NCBI GenBank assembly: GCA_023052935.1
Contig: CM041294.1
Span: forward strand, 153,644,399-153,708,398
Origin: Piezodorus guildinii
Lineage: Eukaryota > Arthropoda > Insecta > Hemiptera > Pentatomidae
Reading direction: 5' to 3'
DNA length: 64,000 nucleotides
Position 1 is the first letter of the stretch, and every line of letters starts with the position of its first letter. Positions 13,401 to 27,700 of the stretch are shown piece after piece. Made by a program: the position numbers and the translations under genes. The notes under the pieces were generated by a model, which was not told the DNA's origin, searched no databases, and was given only the letters and a program-made list of their open reading frames with translations.

Positions 13401-15364
13401 GGAGCCTGATATAGTTTCTGGATGAAGATGAACAGACTCAGATGGGCCGGGCATGTGGCGAGAATGAGTAGCAATGATCCTATTAAGAGATTGCTCGAGG
13501 GAAAGCTGGACCGTAGCAGAGGAAGAGGACGACCGAGACTGCGATGGTCGGATGCTGTGGCTCAAGATGCGAGGAATATCTTGAACGTCCGTGACTGGAG
13601 GGCAACTGCATTAGATAGAGCCACCTGGCGAAGGCTCCTTGAGGAGGCTAAGACCGACATAGGGTTGTAATGCCATTAAATAAATAATATATAAAAATAA
13701 ATAATTATTACATATAAGAAGCAGCTCAGACAATCCCTGAGGCAATAAATAATTTCTAGACTGACATTGTACTCTAAAAGCAAGAGGTGACTAATATTGT
13801 GATGAGGAACATCGATAGGTATCATTCCAAGTAATTCCGAACAATTAGTGTTATTGTTTAGAAGTTTGACAATGAACATAATATTTAATTGCATTCTTCT
13901 CAATTCTAATGATTGTAATCTTACATTATTTCTAATATCACAATAATCAATTGCTTCGAAGCTGCAACCCATTTTATATCCCATCAGTCTTAAAAATTTA
14001 TTTATTTAGTACACTTTCAATTTTCTTTTTGTAAATATCATATTAGGGCGACCATACAATACTACAGTACTCCATAATAGGTCTAACTGTGGTTACATAT
14101 AGTATTTTCAAACTATGAATGTTTTTAATTTTTTTGGGTGTTCTGTATATGAAGCCAAGTAATTAATAAGATTTGCTACAAATATTGTCTATGTGCAATT
14201 TGAAAGGGAGGTTATGGGAAAAAGAAACACCCAAGTCTTTAACCATATTAATACTTTCTAGATCAATGTTACCCATCTTATAGGAAAATTATATTGTTTT
14301 GCTATTTCGATGATATGGCATTGATTTACACTTTGACGGATTATTCCTTTAATACAAAGTAAAGCGACCTTATGCTTTAAACTGAAAATGTGAAAGATCA
14401 ATTATGTTACATATTTGTTATTCTATGTAGAGCTGAATAAATATATTTATTGCTGAAAAAGGTTTTTATAATCAATTAACTCATTGTCGAAATCAGATGT
14501 TGTTAAGAAACGTTTTAATGCTTTTGGTGCAAGTATCGTGGAGCAACAATACAAGCTTGATTTTTAAAAAAGAGACAAAAACAAGCACATGCATTTTAAT
14601 AGGATCACTATCTGTAGAGTGAGGTGCATGTAGCAAGATATTTAGAGCAACGAGCAAAGTATAACAGACTTCTGGGCTGAAGGTCAGACCCGGTAGATGG
14701 TGCTAGGATTTTTCAATGAAAATAAAAAATCCCTTCAGAGGGGAAGTATAATGATGGTCCTAAGCATGTGCAATGTCAGATACTCGTTAAAGATTACTAT
14801 GTAAAATATTAAAAAGCAAAACCCTGAGCTATCTTTACTCAAATATGATCTTCTTACACGATATTCATAATAGAAATAAAAAAGCCTCTAAATATACATT
14901 ACTAATTCCGAAACACTAAACATCAATTTTCAATAACTCATTCATTGTAAGTGCATGCAGAATATTTAATAAGTTTAATAAAAAAATAAATTTAAATCAT
15001 TCACTTGGAACAATTAAAAAAAATATAAAAGAAACAATAATTGAGGAATAATTTTAGTTTTAAAAAATTATATTATTATGTTAAAAGGATGTACTAATAT
15101 TTGTAAATAAGGTATTTAAATTTTGTGTTATTAAAAGCTGTAATGTATATAGTGTATATAAGAGCATTAGGAAGGTTTATTCTTAAAGAATAATGGAAAG
15201 TTAAAATTCTCTTTAAAGTTTATTTATTTTATTTTATTTTTTTAATCTAAAGTTTGATGTTTTATTTTATTCTGATAATGTTGTAAATATCAAATAGAAT
15301 AATATTAGAATTTTGTGTATATTAAGTACTGGAGTAAAATACCTGACTCAAGGTTAATTATATA

Positions 15365-15426
<62 letters not shown>

Positions 15427-15654
15427 TTTGTGTTGATCTCAGGTTTCAGTCAATGAATAAACAATTTTATCTATGCGACGTTTCGAGAATTTATTGTTCT
15501 CATAATCATGCCTTAACAGTGGAAAAACAAAAGGCATGATTATGAGAACAATAAATTCTCGAAACGTTGCATAGATAAAATTGTTTATTCATTGACTGAA
15601 ACCTGAGAACAACACAAACTTAAATTATCAACAGTCGAGAACTGATCAAACAAT

Positions 15655-15744
<90 letters not shown>

Positions 15745-18700
15745 TCCTGTTCATTGTAAGAGAGGACCAGTTGGTCCTAAATGTAACAGGTAGGTCATTA
15801 ATAAACTTCATTCATCTTAACTAAACCTAGGTAGGCAAAATTTAGGACGCCCACTGTTGCATCATCCCATTAGCCACAGCAGCATAAAGTGATGTTAAAC
15901 GAATAAATAAACCAAAACTTTGGATTTTATTGCCCTACATGTCGCCCAAAAAAATTTGTTCTCCAAATTTTATTGTATCTCAGCGACTCAAAACAAATAT
16001 TGTTTATTTTACCCCTTTATAAATATTACTGTCCTGTTATAATCTCAAAGAAGCCGATAAAACCAGAATGATGACCAGGATAGTCTGAGCATTCTTGGAT
16101 GATATTGGTAGCATCGCTTGAAGTGAAAATACAGTAGCATAAATAGTCTCAATTAACTTTAATTTTATTTTTAAATATTCTACATTCTAAAAATCATTTT
16201 AACTTATATTTTTATTTCTTGTTGAAGGCAATAAAAGAACTGGATTCAGGCGAAGGAGTGGTAATAATAATACTTAATGAATTTGAAGAAAGATTAAGTT
16301 TCTTATTTGCCATTGAGCGGGCTCGCAAACTTGGTATAAATGCAGAACTTGTTTTAGCCAGAGATGATATATCTGACCATCAGGTTATAATTGAGGTTTT
16401 AAATTAGTTGATTACTTTGTGATAAACAAAATATTTAAAAGCCATATTTTTATTTTAGCCTGAAAAATGGAGATACGGCCCAGAGGTCATACTGGTATTG
16501 TTCTTCAATTTAAGGTTGCTGCTGGAATGGCTGCAAAGGGTTATAACCTTGCAAAAATCAGCCGCGTAACGCAGGGCATGCAAATTGCGACCCTAGATTG
16601 TTATTTGACTAATTATGGGCCTTTTGTTGGCTCTGGGATTAGAAGTGATAAAGGTTATTTATATTTTTAGTTCTAGATAATTTGTTTATAAGGTTTATAA
16701 AAGTATTTTACTGTATAAGCTGAACAATAATTGGCCAATTCTGATATAATGTTAGCTATAGAACTCCAATCCCCATTAGCTTTGAAAAAGTAGTCCAGTT
16801 CATTTATTTGGGGTTTCTTGTAACCCAAGATAATGTACCAGAGTTTTATGACAAACAGCTGTTACTTTGGTCTATGGGAAGAATTTACCTCCTGGCTTCT
16901 AGCCCGGCAGACCAAGCTCCATCTATATAAGGCATTAATTGACCAAGTCTAGTGATATGAATAAGAAACATGCACTATAAGTAAAAGAATTGAGGAGAAC
17001 CTACTAATCTTTGAGAGGAAGATACTTTTTTGGAAGAATTCATCTCTAAGGAAATTGGATAAGGCTTACTAATAATGGAATATATTCCTGTTTTAATTAT
17101 AATAATGTTGTTATGACCTTGAAGCTTGAACTGCTTTGAGCTAGTTGTGTGACTATAATGGAGGAAGGGGCTATGCCTAAGGCAGTCTTAACTGAACCTC
17201 CACTGCATCAGATGAAGAGGGAGACCAGAACGTAGATGGTCAGATGCTGTGGTGGCAGATGAAAGGGATATCATAGAGACTGAATGACAGCTATGCAAAT
17301 CAGAAATGATTGGAGGAAGCTGATAGAGGATGCCAGGACTCGTCACCGAATTGTAGCGCCAGAACTCCAATAGTAGATGAAGAAAAATCCCAATTGCATG
17401 GAAAAACTGAAAAACCTTCTGAAAACTAATTGGTTGAAAGAATATTAAAAAAAAAGTAAAAGTTAACGGAGAGTAATTAAAAGCTGATAAAAATAAGTGA
17501 TTGTCGTAGGTAATAATATAATAGATTATTTAATAAAACAAATGTTTCTATTGAAACCCTAGGTAATCAATTCTTTAACAATTTATTTTAATTTCTAAAT
17601 GTATTTAACAATTCTGAAATTGATTATAACAATGGAGATAAGTGAAAGTCGTGTATTGCACTCACCAGAGTTGTTGAAAATAAGAACAGTAATGTAGATG
17701 CATATTCCATCGGAAAACTAATGCTTTTAGAAAAATATATTATCTTATTCACAAAGTTGTAAAATGTTATGGAGAGTAATGAAAAGCCGATAAAACTAAC
17801 TGATTGTAGATAACATATTGCATTTAAATTTATAAAAGATCATTTTTATTTTTATTTACATTTTATATTTTGTATAGGATATTATATACCTGGTCTACAA
17901 GCTGAGGATGTTATAGCAGAAATATTTAAGCAATTAACGGATCCTACAGTCCATCACTCAATTGTTCCGGAGCCAGGTACTTTTTATAATGTATTTGTTA
18001 GTCATAATTTTATAATAATGTAAGTTATTTACAATCGGTTAGACACAAGAAAACATTATTTGATTCAGAAAGGTTTGAGGCAGGCCATGTAGACGACCTT
18101 GACATCATAGCAGGATCCAGACGATCACTAAAGGAAGCATCCCTTGCATTGGAGGTGACAACCAAGTGACTTGGGTTTAGTGTCAACGTAGACAAGACCT
18201 AGTTTATGCAAATAGTTGGGAGAGATAAATACCTTGCGTTGACAGCTTTGTCTACATGATAACCGAAATCAACAGACTAAATGATATTTCACAGGGATTT
18301 CAAAGGAAAATTAATGCTGCTTGTAGGTGCTACTAAAGTTTCAAGGAAGCAATTTAACAGCACATTTCTCTTTAAGAAGACTAAAAATAATGATCTATAA
18401 AAATTATTTCGACTACTGAACTGACTCCTTCGAAATTTGGCACTAAAATACCAGGGCATCCGACGATGGTGCCAACACCTGGACGTTGATAACAGCCAAT
18501 TAGTTTTAAAATGGTTGCTGATTAAAATTTATTTAATTCAATCATCCTGATATTTTTTAAGATAAAGTTTTCCAATCAAGAAATCCCAAATAATTATTAA
18601 AAAAAAAAAAAAAAAAAAATGAAATTTTATCCTAAAAAAGGCCTATAACTTAGTTATTTTTGGAGGTAGACAAACAATTCTATGCAGTTTAGAATTAGTT

Positions 18701-21700
18701 CGCAGTCCACTAATTATACTACATACTGTCGCGATTAATTATAAGATAGAAAAAAAAAATTAAAGTTTACCTCTACATAGACCCATATATATTTCTGTTG
18801 TTGGTGCTATTCAATAGAGAATTAAATTCCCTACAAAACAAAAGAGGAATCTTTGAAATTAGCAGTGTTGATAAGCCTTTCATTTGATTAATTTATCGCT
18901 TTTCATATTAGTTAATTGCCTGTAAACAGCTATATAAACTGTTATACCCTAATATAGGCATTTGGAAATAATAAATCATTGTGTGATAATTTGCAGCATT
19001 TTTTTAATTGTTTAGGTACCAAAATGATCATAGTTATTAACAAATTCAGGATGTGTTCTGATGATATTTATTCTATTCTTTCGTATGTAGGAAAAAGAAT
19101 AACTGAAACTGGTGCAACTGTAAGCATTAGCTGTAATTTCTTAATTTTTTTAGTCATTATTGAACATTATGCTCTTAATGGTAGATTTAACCATAATTGT
19201 TATTGATTCTCTAACATTATTCATAAACCTTCAATAAATTGTTTATGTACTTCGAGACATAATAAATAAGATATAATCTTTGAAACGTTGATTTCCAAAA
19301 GGCACTAAAGGACATTTTTTACATATTTGTATTCTAATCATTAAACTTTATCTAAATCTTCTATTTGATTTTATCTAATGAATACTCAAGTCCTTACAAA
19401 CATGATTTAGAAGTGCAATTATTTTTTTAAATATATTAATTACGCATTTATTTTCATTCCAGATCATACTAAAACATTTCATTCCATAACTTTACTAGAG
19501 AACAATTAATATAGTAAAAAAAATGTCTAGATTTTAATGCAAAAAAAAATTGTTTGTTAAATATTGGGTTGATGCAAAATTAATGCAGGTTTTAGTAGGT
19601 ATTGTAATACGCCATATCTTTACTTTAACCATATATATTTAATCAAAATAATTTCCATCTGAATCAATGCACTTTTGCCAACGTTCAACAAGCTTTCTTA
19701 TTCCACCAGAAAAAAAATCCGAATCCCTGGACTCAATGAAATCACGAAAAGAATTTTCAATGTCGTCCTGGTTTTGAAAATTTTTCTCCCTCAAAAAGTT
19801 GTCTAGATGCCTGAAAAAGTGGAAGTCTGTAGGAGAGAGGTCAGGTGAATAAGGCGGATGTTGGAGAACTTCGTAGCCCAACTCGTGCAGTCGTCGAAGC
19901 GTTGGTTGTGCAACGTGTGGTCTGGCGTTATCGTGGAGCAGGATCGGCCCTTCCGATTCATCAATGCTGGGCAAAGACGTTGCAATTTTTGAGTTCCGAG
20001 TCCCGCCGCCATTTCTCGTGTGGTTTTGGTTGGGTCTTCTTCCACTTTTGACCTCAGCTGGTCGTTGTCCAGAGCAAGATGACGGCCCCGACCTTCCTTG
20101 CCTTCGAGGTCGAAATCTCCTCTGGGAAACTTCTGGAACCAACGCTGCACCATGCACTCATTAATAGCCCCCTGACCCCACACTTCATTAATATTACGAG
20201 CCGTTTGCGCAGCACTGCGCCCTAATTTAAATTCGTAAAAATAAATTTGACGAAAATCGCACTTTGACATTTTCGATTCAAGACCTTTGAACACACTGAA
20301 CAAAACGATTTTAGTAAACAAATTCATGGTGAAAGAGAGGGTATTAGATAAGGTTTGTTTTGGTATAATAATGATCAATGTTAGGATTAGCTTTGTTTAC
20401 ACAATTGGAATTAAGATATTGCAATAGAGGAAACCTGCATTAATTTTGCATCAACCCAATAATATAGTAATGAGAAATTTTTGCGCTTCCTGTTAAATTT
20501 TCTAGAGTGGATATTGTAACTTTTGGAAATCAACGTCTCATTTGTGACGTTTGCTCAGAAAGATCAACCAACTAGCCTTTTTATACTACCCATAGTTATA
20601 AAAGCAAGTTACCATTCATTCACTTATGTGGGAGGGGGTCACCTGTGATGTAGTGTCTAGCATAAGAGCCTTTTAAGCCCAAGGTCACAGGTTTAAACCT
20701 GGTAGGTGGCCCTCGAATTTTTAATGGAAGTAAAAGATCCTTGGTTATATTGTCCTTTGGAGGGGATGTAGAATGGTGGTCCAGAGCCTTTGCTAAATTT
20801 AGGACTCCCACTGTAGCAGTGGTTCCCAGCATGTTTTCCGCTGTGGGTCTGCAGATGATACCCAGGGATCATTTGTAGCTGGGTGGTTAACATAATAGCC
20901 TCCTATGCCAAAGTTCACGGGTTCAAACCCGCAGGTGGTCCTAGGATTTTTTAATAGGAGTAAAAAAACCTCAGTTATGTCGTCCTTCGGAGGGGACGTT
21001 AAAAGGTGGTCCCGAGCCTGTGTGATGTCAGGTACTCGTTAAAGATCCCTATCCTAATAAAACCTGGATAGACAAAATTTAGGAATCCCACTGTAGCATC
21101 GTCCGATCAGCCATAGTAGCATAAAGGGACGTTAAATAAATAGACCAACAAACAGATGATCCCCAGAGGGTCCACGTGATGTCTTCGAGAAATAACATTA
21201 ATTACCTTAGCTTTAGATATTTGTGAAGCCTTAGCATTAAACAAGAACTACACATGCTCTACCTAGACTAACTCAACATTATATATGATATAGTTGCTAG
21301 TGCTCATTGAAAAGTGACTATTACTACACAATCACAACCATGAAATTGACCATTTTATAACTGTTTGAAAATATTGAGCCTAAACGACAGCTGTAACATT
21401 GTATAAGATAATGAACGATGTATCTTTATGAGTATTTGAAATAATACTTATCTGTTATTAGTTTTATATTTTAGTAAATACTCACCGTTTTAGGCAACTT
21501 AAACACTTGCTAGACAGATGGTGAAACCTTCCTTCTGACTACAAAAGGCACATCTGCATGACTATCCTCAGTAAAATCCTCAATGTTACTTATTTTATCA
21601 CGAAGAAACTCATCCATAAAGACCTTAATGTTCCCTATGTTCCTGGTACGACTCCTTTCACGACAAACTAAATTCTCACTCTAACCCACTAGTTCATATC

Positions 21701-24700
21701 TTAGTATCCTCTTCGATTCTTGATAACCCTCTAAAAAGTCTGAAAAGAATGCCCCGAGACCATCTCGTTTGTGTATAGCTTTTTTCAGTCAAATTCATAA
21801 TTTTTTCAGTCAAATTCATAAATTTTTCAATCAAATTCATATATATTTTTTCAGTCAAATTCATAATTTTGTCAGTCAAATTCATAATTTTTTCAATCAA
21901 ATTCATAATTTTTTCAGTCAATTTCATAATTTCTTGTACCCATTTTATACAGTCAATTTAATGAGGTTTTGCTACCAAGAACATAACATTTTTATTAAAT
22001 CTTGGTGTTGTTTATCCATTTAACGTCACCTGTGGCGCACTTTTAGGGCTATCTGCTGGTTTTGGACTTGCGACCTTAAGCATATAAGGCTGTTATGCTA
22101 GCCACTACTCCACAGGTGATCCTCCATACATTCAACAAGGTGTTTGAATCTGCCGGGTTTGAACCCGTGACCTTGGACATATTAATCTTTAACACCTTGC
22201 TGAATGCATACAGGGTCACCTGTGGAGAAGTGGCTAGCGTAACAGCCTCTTTTAAAGGACAAAATAACCAAAGATTTTTACTCCCTAAAAGCAAATATAG
22301 AGCCATCTGCCAGGTATGAAGTCGCTATCTAGTGGATACAAGGATGTTATGCCACAGCACAACAGGTGACCCTCGATACATTCAACAAAGTGTTTGAATC
22401 TGCCTGGTTCGAACCCGTGACCTTGGGCATATTAATCTTTAACACTACTCCACAGGTGAACCTTTATGCATTCTAAAAGGTGGTAAGGACTAATATGTCT
22501 AAAGTCCCGAGTTCGAACCGGGCAGATTCAAACACTTTGTTGAATGTATCGAGGGTCACCTGTGGTGCAGTGGCTAGGATAACATCCTTCTATCCACTAG
22601 ATAGCGAGTTCATACCTGGCAGATGGCCCTATATTTGCTTTTAGGAAGTAAAATTCTTTGGTTATTTTGTCCTTTAAAAGAGGCTGTTACGCTAGCCACT
22701 ACTCCACAGGTGACCCTGTATGCATTCAGCAAGGTGTTAAAGATTAATGTTCCAAGGTCACGGGTCCAGAGTCAAACCCGGCAGATTTAAATACCATGTT
22801 GAATGGGTCACCTGTGGAGTAGTGGCTAGCATAACAGCCTTCTATGCTTAAGGTCTTAAGTCCAAAACCAGCAGATGGCCCTATATTTGTGCACCACAGG
22901 TGTCTCTTAAAAGATTTAAAAAGTGGAACTGGTAAAAGATCCCTATCTTAAATAAACCTGGATAGGCAAAACTTAAAGACTCCCGCTGCACAGTCGGATT
23001 AAGCACAGTAACATAAAGTGGCGTTAAATGGATAAACAACAACAAGATTTAATAAAAATGTTATGTTCTTGGTAGCAAAACCTCATTAAATTGACTGTAT
23101 AAAATGGGTACAAGAAATTATGAAATTGACTGAAAAAATTATGAATTTGATTGAAAAAATTATGAATTTGACTGAAAAAATTATGAATTTGACTGAAAAA
23201 ATTATGAATTTGACTGAAAAAATTATGAATTTGACTGAAAAAATTATGAATTTGACTGAAAAAAGCTATATATTTTTGAGTGCCTGCCAATAGGAAGTTT
23301 CCCTACGAGGTTATCATGTCATTATTTAATGTTCCCCTCAAATTTATTGATGTATTCAATAATAGAGTTGTAAAGTTCCATAAATATAATAAAATAAAAA
23401 AATGATTAATTCAATGTTGCTTAAATTAAAGTTAACTCCTAGAACCTGATTCTTTTTTCTTTATTTCCATTTCCCCTGCTTGGCCATTACTGGCATGCCG
23501 ATTTTAGGTAACAGTGGTATTTCGCATGAAATGTATGTGATACGATGTAACCATCTAAAAATCTTTAAAGATATATCTATTATTTATGATTTTGGGGGTT
23601 CTTGCCATTGAAATGATTGGATGAAGAAATGTTTGTTGGGAACCACTGCACTATTTCTTATTCATTCACAATAAGATTGTCTGATTAGCCACAGCTGCAT
23701 GAAGTTACATTGAATGAATAATTAAACCAACTTGGGGTCACCCATAGCGTAGTTGCTAGCATAACAGCTTTCTATGCCAAAGGTCGCGGGTTCAAACCTG
23801 CGGGTGGCCCTAGGATTTTTTAATAGGAGTAAAAAATCCTTAGTTATTGCCGTCCTTCGGAGGGGACGTTAAAAGGTGGTCCCGAGCCTGTGCGATGTCA
23901 GTTACTCGTTAAAGATCCCTATCCTAAAAAAACCTGGATAGGCAAAATTTAGGACTCCCACTGTAGCATCGTCCGATTAGCCATAGTAGCATAAAGTGAC
24001 GTTAAACGAATAAACAAACAACATTAAACCAACTTATGTGATCATCTGAAATTTTTAATGGAGGTTCCCATTACCATCTAGATATGAAAAAAAAGAAAGA
24101 CTGGGGTTTAGGAAAATTCATCCTCTAAGTGGTTGTTGGGATGAGTGACGTTAAAACAAAAAAAAAAAACCCCAACAAATCAAGTATTTTCCTCATTTCA
24201 AAACTATTTTTAATTTAATTTAATTTTTAAATTCCAAACAAAATACAAAGGCAAAAAAAGTAATTTCAGGCTTGAACAGTGGTTGAAAAAAAAATGTCTA
24301 AAACCTTTAAAAACAAACTTTGTTTTTTGAATAACTCAAAAACTATACACCTCCTGAAAAATTACGAGTACTCATTTGAAAAATAATAAAATTTCTAACT
24401 AAATGAAATTTTATTAATTTCAGTATTAGTAGGCCAGTATTAGTAAAGCTGTTAAATTTATAAAAAGTATGGAATTAGTATCCATGTTTAGTGAGCTAGT
24501 TCCTGTGGAAACACGTTCTGTTGTTATAGAAATTCGTACTGCTTCCCCTCCCCTCTCTCTCCCAGCTTATCCATTTCTAGCCCAACAACTGTACAGTGAG
24601 ATGATTAAGCTGAGATCACACTTTTTTCAATTATAGGTACCCACTTTATAGAGGCTATAAACTGCCCCAGGAGAGTCTCCATATCTCAGAGTCGTCGGAG

Positions 24701-27700
24701 GAATCTACTTTTAGAAGCTTTTTTTTTCTTTACAATATTTAAAAATTAAATATTCACCAGTAGAGGTGTGGGTTACAACTAGTTGCTCTATAATTGTCTT
24801 TTTTGTTTATGTAAAATTTTTAAGTAACTAAATTAACTTTTACAATGCATTAATTGCATATTAAGACATTGATTCTTGAATAATTTATTTCTTATTAAAT
24901 GTGTGATATTGAGACACAAAATATTTAAGATATTTGACCTACATTGCATATTTATGTCATAGGTAGGACGGGCTTATCATGGTAATTTTTCTGCTCTTAC
25001 AAAACAAGGTTTTGCCGTCACCCTGGTAAAAGACTGGAACGACGAACTGATAGAATTTCTAGATTATCCTACTACTTGTGTTTTATGGCCTCCTCACCTG
25101 TCTGGTGGTAGAGACTTTGTCATGAGCAGAACGAGGTTTCATAGGGAACATATAATTGGAGCGTATGTTCTTCCTGAAAATGTTGACATCATTTTTGAAG
25201 TTTTAGATAGGTAAGGATTATAGAATTTTGTTATAACCATCGCTAATGTAATTATCATTATGCATAATCCTTGAAATAATTATTTTTGTGTGATTAACTG
25301 TAGTATGTTGATTAAGGCTCATATTTTGAAAACCATGGAGGGAATAAGGAATAGGCGATCTTAAATTTTCTAAAGTTTGATAAATAACCTGGGCAGTCTA
25401 TGCATTACACATCTTCGTGTAACAAATGGTTCCTGAATGGACATCAAATTATAATTTTTATAAATAACAATCATAAATATTTGCTATGAAATTTGTAACC
25501 CTCGTCTCATAGATTGCCCACACTCAGTGGAGAAGGGTGTGGGTTCAAATTTGTCCTGATCTATTATTCAGGGCGCCACGTTATTTTTTTTAAATGTAAA
25601 TAACGAAAACATTAAACATAAACTTTAAAGTAAAACCAGTTATTATTTTAGGTTATAAAGAAGTAAATAAATTAAATTCTGGCTGTACCTTTACACATAC
25701 AATAAATAAACAACCATAAAATTTCCCGTATAATAAATATAAAAAACATGTATATTTAATTAAAGGATAAAAAAAACAATTCACACATACAAAATATATT
25801 TACATCAACCAAAATAAAAAACCTACTTTAGAATATTATAAAAACAAAACTATTTATACTTAATTATATTTTTATAAACAAATAAAAAATAAAAAACCCA
25901 TAATATCCTCTATTAAATCTATTATATTATCTATTATATATCTATAGTCCTTATTCCCCTGGCCAGTAGGATTATTTACAACAACACAACACAGGGAGGC
26001 GGGTTAATAGTGCTCTCCCAATTACCGTAAGTCCTCGTGTGACAGTTCTCCTTCCTCCGATCTCCTTTCCGGAAAAATCTCCCGGCTTCCTCACGAAGCC
26101 GTCGGGATGTGTAGTGGAGAACAAATCCAGCGTAGCTGCCTGTCACTCGGGTGTCTTCTTACTGCCACTCCGTGCGCCTCTCTGTCTTATCGCATGTGAG
26201 ATGCGCATGCACCTTCTGCGCCTCCCCACCACTACTTACTTGTGTATTTAGGTACGGCCAGAATATATTAATAATATTATTTAAATATACTGGTGCTATT
26301 AATAATTACAACCGTAACAAATTCTCTAATACAATGATTATGGTTAAAATAAATTAAATTACAAATTATATATAAGTAGAAAAAATAATAAACTGCTTAA
26401 GTTTGGAGTCAGACTCTTATTTATCTTATTGTATTTTAAAAGACAAAAAAGCTCCGATAACAATGTTTTAAAAGCACACTATCTCCTATCTCAACTATAG
26501 CTTTTATGCCAGAATTTAGTTCAAATTCCCAGTCATTTAGTCAGATTTAGATCTGGGTTTCCTGAGGGCCAATCGGAGTCAGAGATGTTCTTTTGCAGCC
26601 TTTGCTGAGTTAACCTAGCTGTCTGGGCCAGTGGGGTCGTCCTAGGAATTTCCTTAAGCTATGCCTGGTAGTTGTGCTGATTCATAGGACTTGTTTCTTG
26701 ATATTAATTTATTTTTTGCAGAACAGATAAATTGGAGTCATAAATAACATAAATCAAATAAATGAGTATGGTAATAGGTATAATAGGTAAATAAGGAAAA
26801 ACAAGGTAAAAGGTAAACTTGTTAGGTAATAACAAATAGGTAATAGTTAATAATCACACACTTTTTTTATGGTTAGGTAACACACACTTTTTTTTTGGAT
26901 CCACGCTGTTCCAACTGTACAGAACATATCTTTTTCTTTTTGATAGAAATAATCAGAAACACTTGATAAGAAATATAAATAGTGATTGAAGAAAGTCTCA
27001 AAAAAAGAAGAAAGTATAAGAAATGAGGAATTTAAAATACATAATAAAAAATGAGGACAAATGAAATAAGTGGCGTAAATACTGGCCTTGTGAGCTGAAG
27101 AGGAATTCTGTTTGTAAACCCAATGACTTCCAGCAAACAGAGTATCATTTTTGGCTTGACAACAGGTTCCAAAAAATCGTCCTCATTGTTTCGAGTGTTT
27201 TTCACAAAAATGAATCTTTGTGGTGCCATCATAGCAAACTTCACGAAACCATCACTGAGAAAGAGTGATGATATATTTCCACTCTTCTACTGACTTCCTG
27301 GGCTTCTTGAGAGTTGTGTGCGTACACACGATCATTTGGGTGATTTAATTTTTCTTGGATTGTAAAATTTTACTCGAATATTAGATTTCAATGTTCCCTT
27401 TAAATAAACAAATACTCATTAAAATTTGAGTTACTGACGATTAAAAAATAGATTATGGATAAATATTTAGCGCCAAATATTATTTGGAATTACAAAATTA
27501 TGTATTATTTTATATAAAACTCAGAGATATTTTAAATGTCTTTTTATACTAAAATTTAATTTTTTATCATCATGTTTTATGTATTACACTTATACTTATT
27601 GTAATTTTCTTGTTGAAATTAGTACCTTAAGTTTTTTATTTGTTCATTTTGCCCTTTTAATTATTTTATTTATAGTTACTTTACTCTAAGACTCTGAAAT

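Larger units (their letters stand above)
15423..15622. mobile_element. Palindromic element with two head-to-head hammerhead-like motifs
   Basis: The two 90-base arms (from TAAGTTTGTGTTG to GGCATGATTATG) are nearly perfect inverted copies around a 20-base centre. Each arm contains a stem II hairpin followed by CGAAACGTY. It lies between two long TA runs, so any target duplication is masked. Confidence 0.7.
14620..15915 (+). mobile_element. SINE family A copy split by about 1 kb of inserted DNA
   Basis: The 5' part (AGACCCGGTAGATGGTGCTA to GATACTCGTTAAAGAT, ending about 14805) and the 3' part (ACCTAGGTAGGCAAAATTTA to GATGTTAAACGAATAAAT, 15818-15915) together make one SINE. The palindromic element and TA repeats lie between them. 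Confidence 0.55.
20817..23648. mobile_element. hAT-like element carrying nested insertions
   Basis: The left end CAGTGGTTCCCA and the right end TGGGAACCACTG form terminal inverted repeats typical of hAT elements. The flanks CACTGTAG and CACTATTT are a poor 8-base duplication. It interrupts a SINE and contains another SINE and a large foldback. No transposase is visible. Confidence 0.6.

Noticed and set aside
15620..15811. ORF rich in Tyr-Ile
   Set aside because: It is a translation of the TA microsatellite.
21694..23290. ORFs with repeated MNLTEKI or FFSQIHN units
   Set aside because: They are translations of the 21-bp tandem repeat of the foldback arms, open in several frames on both strands.
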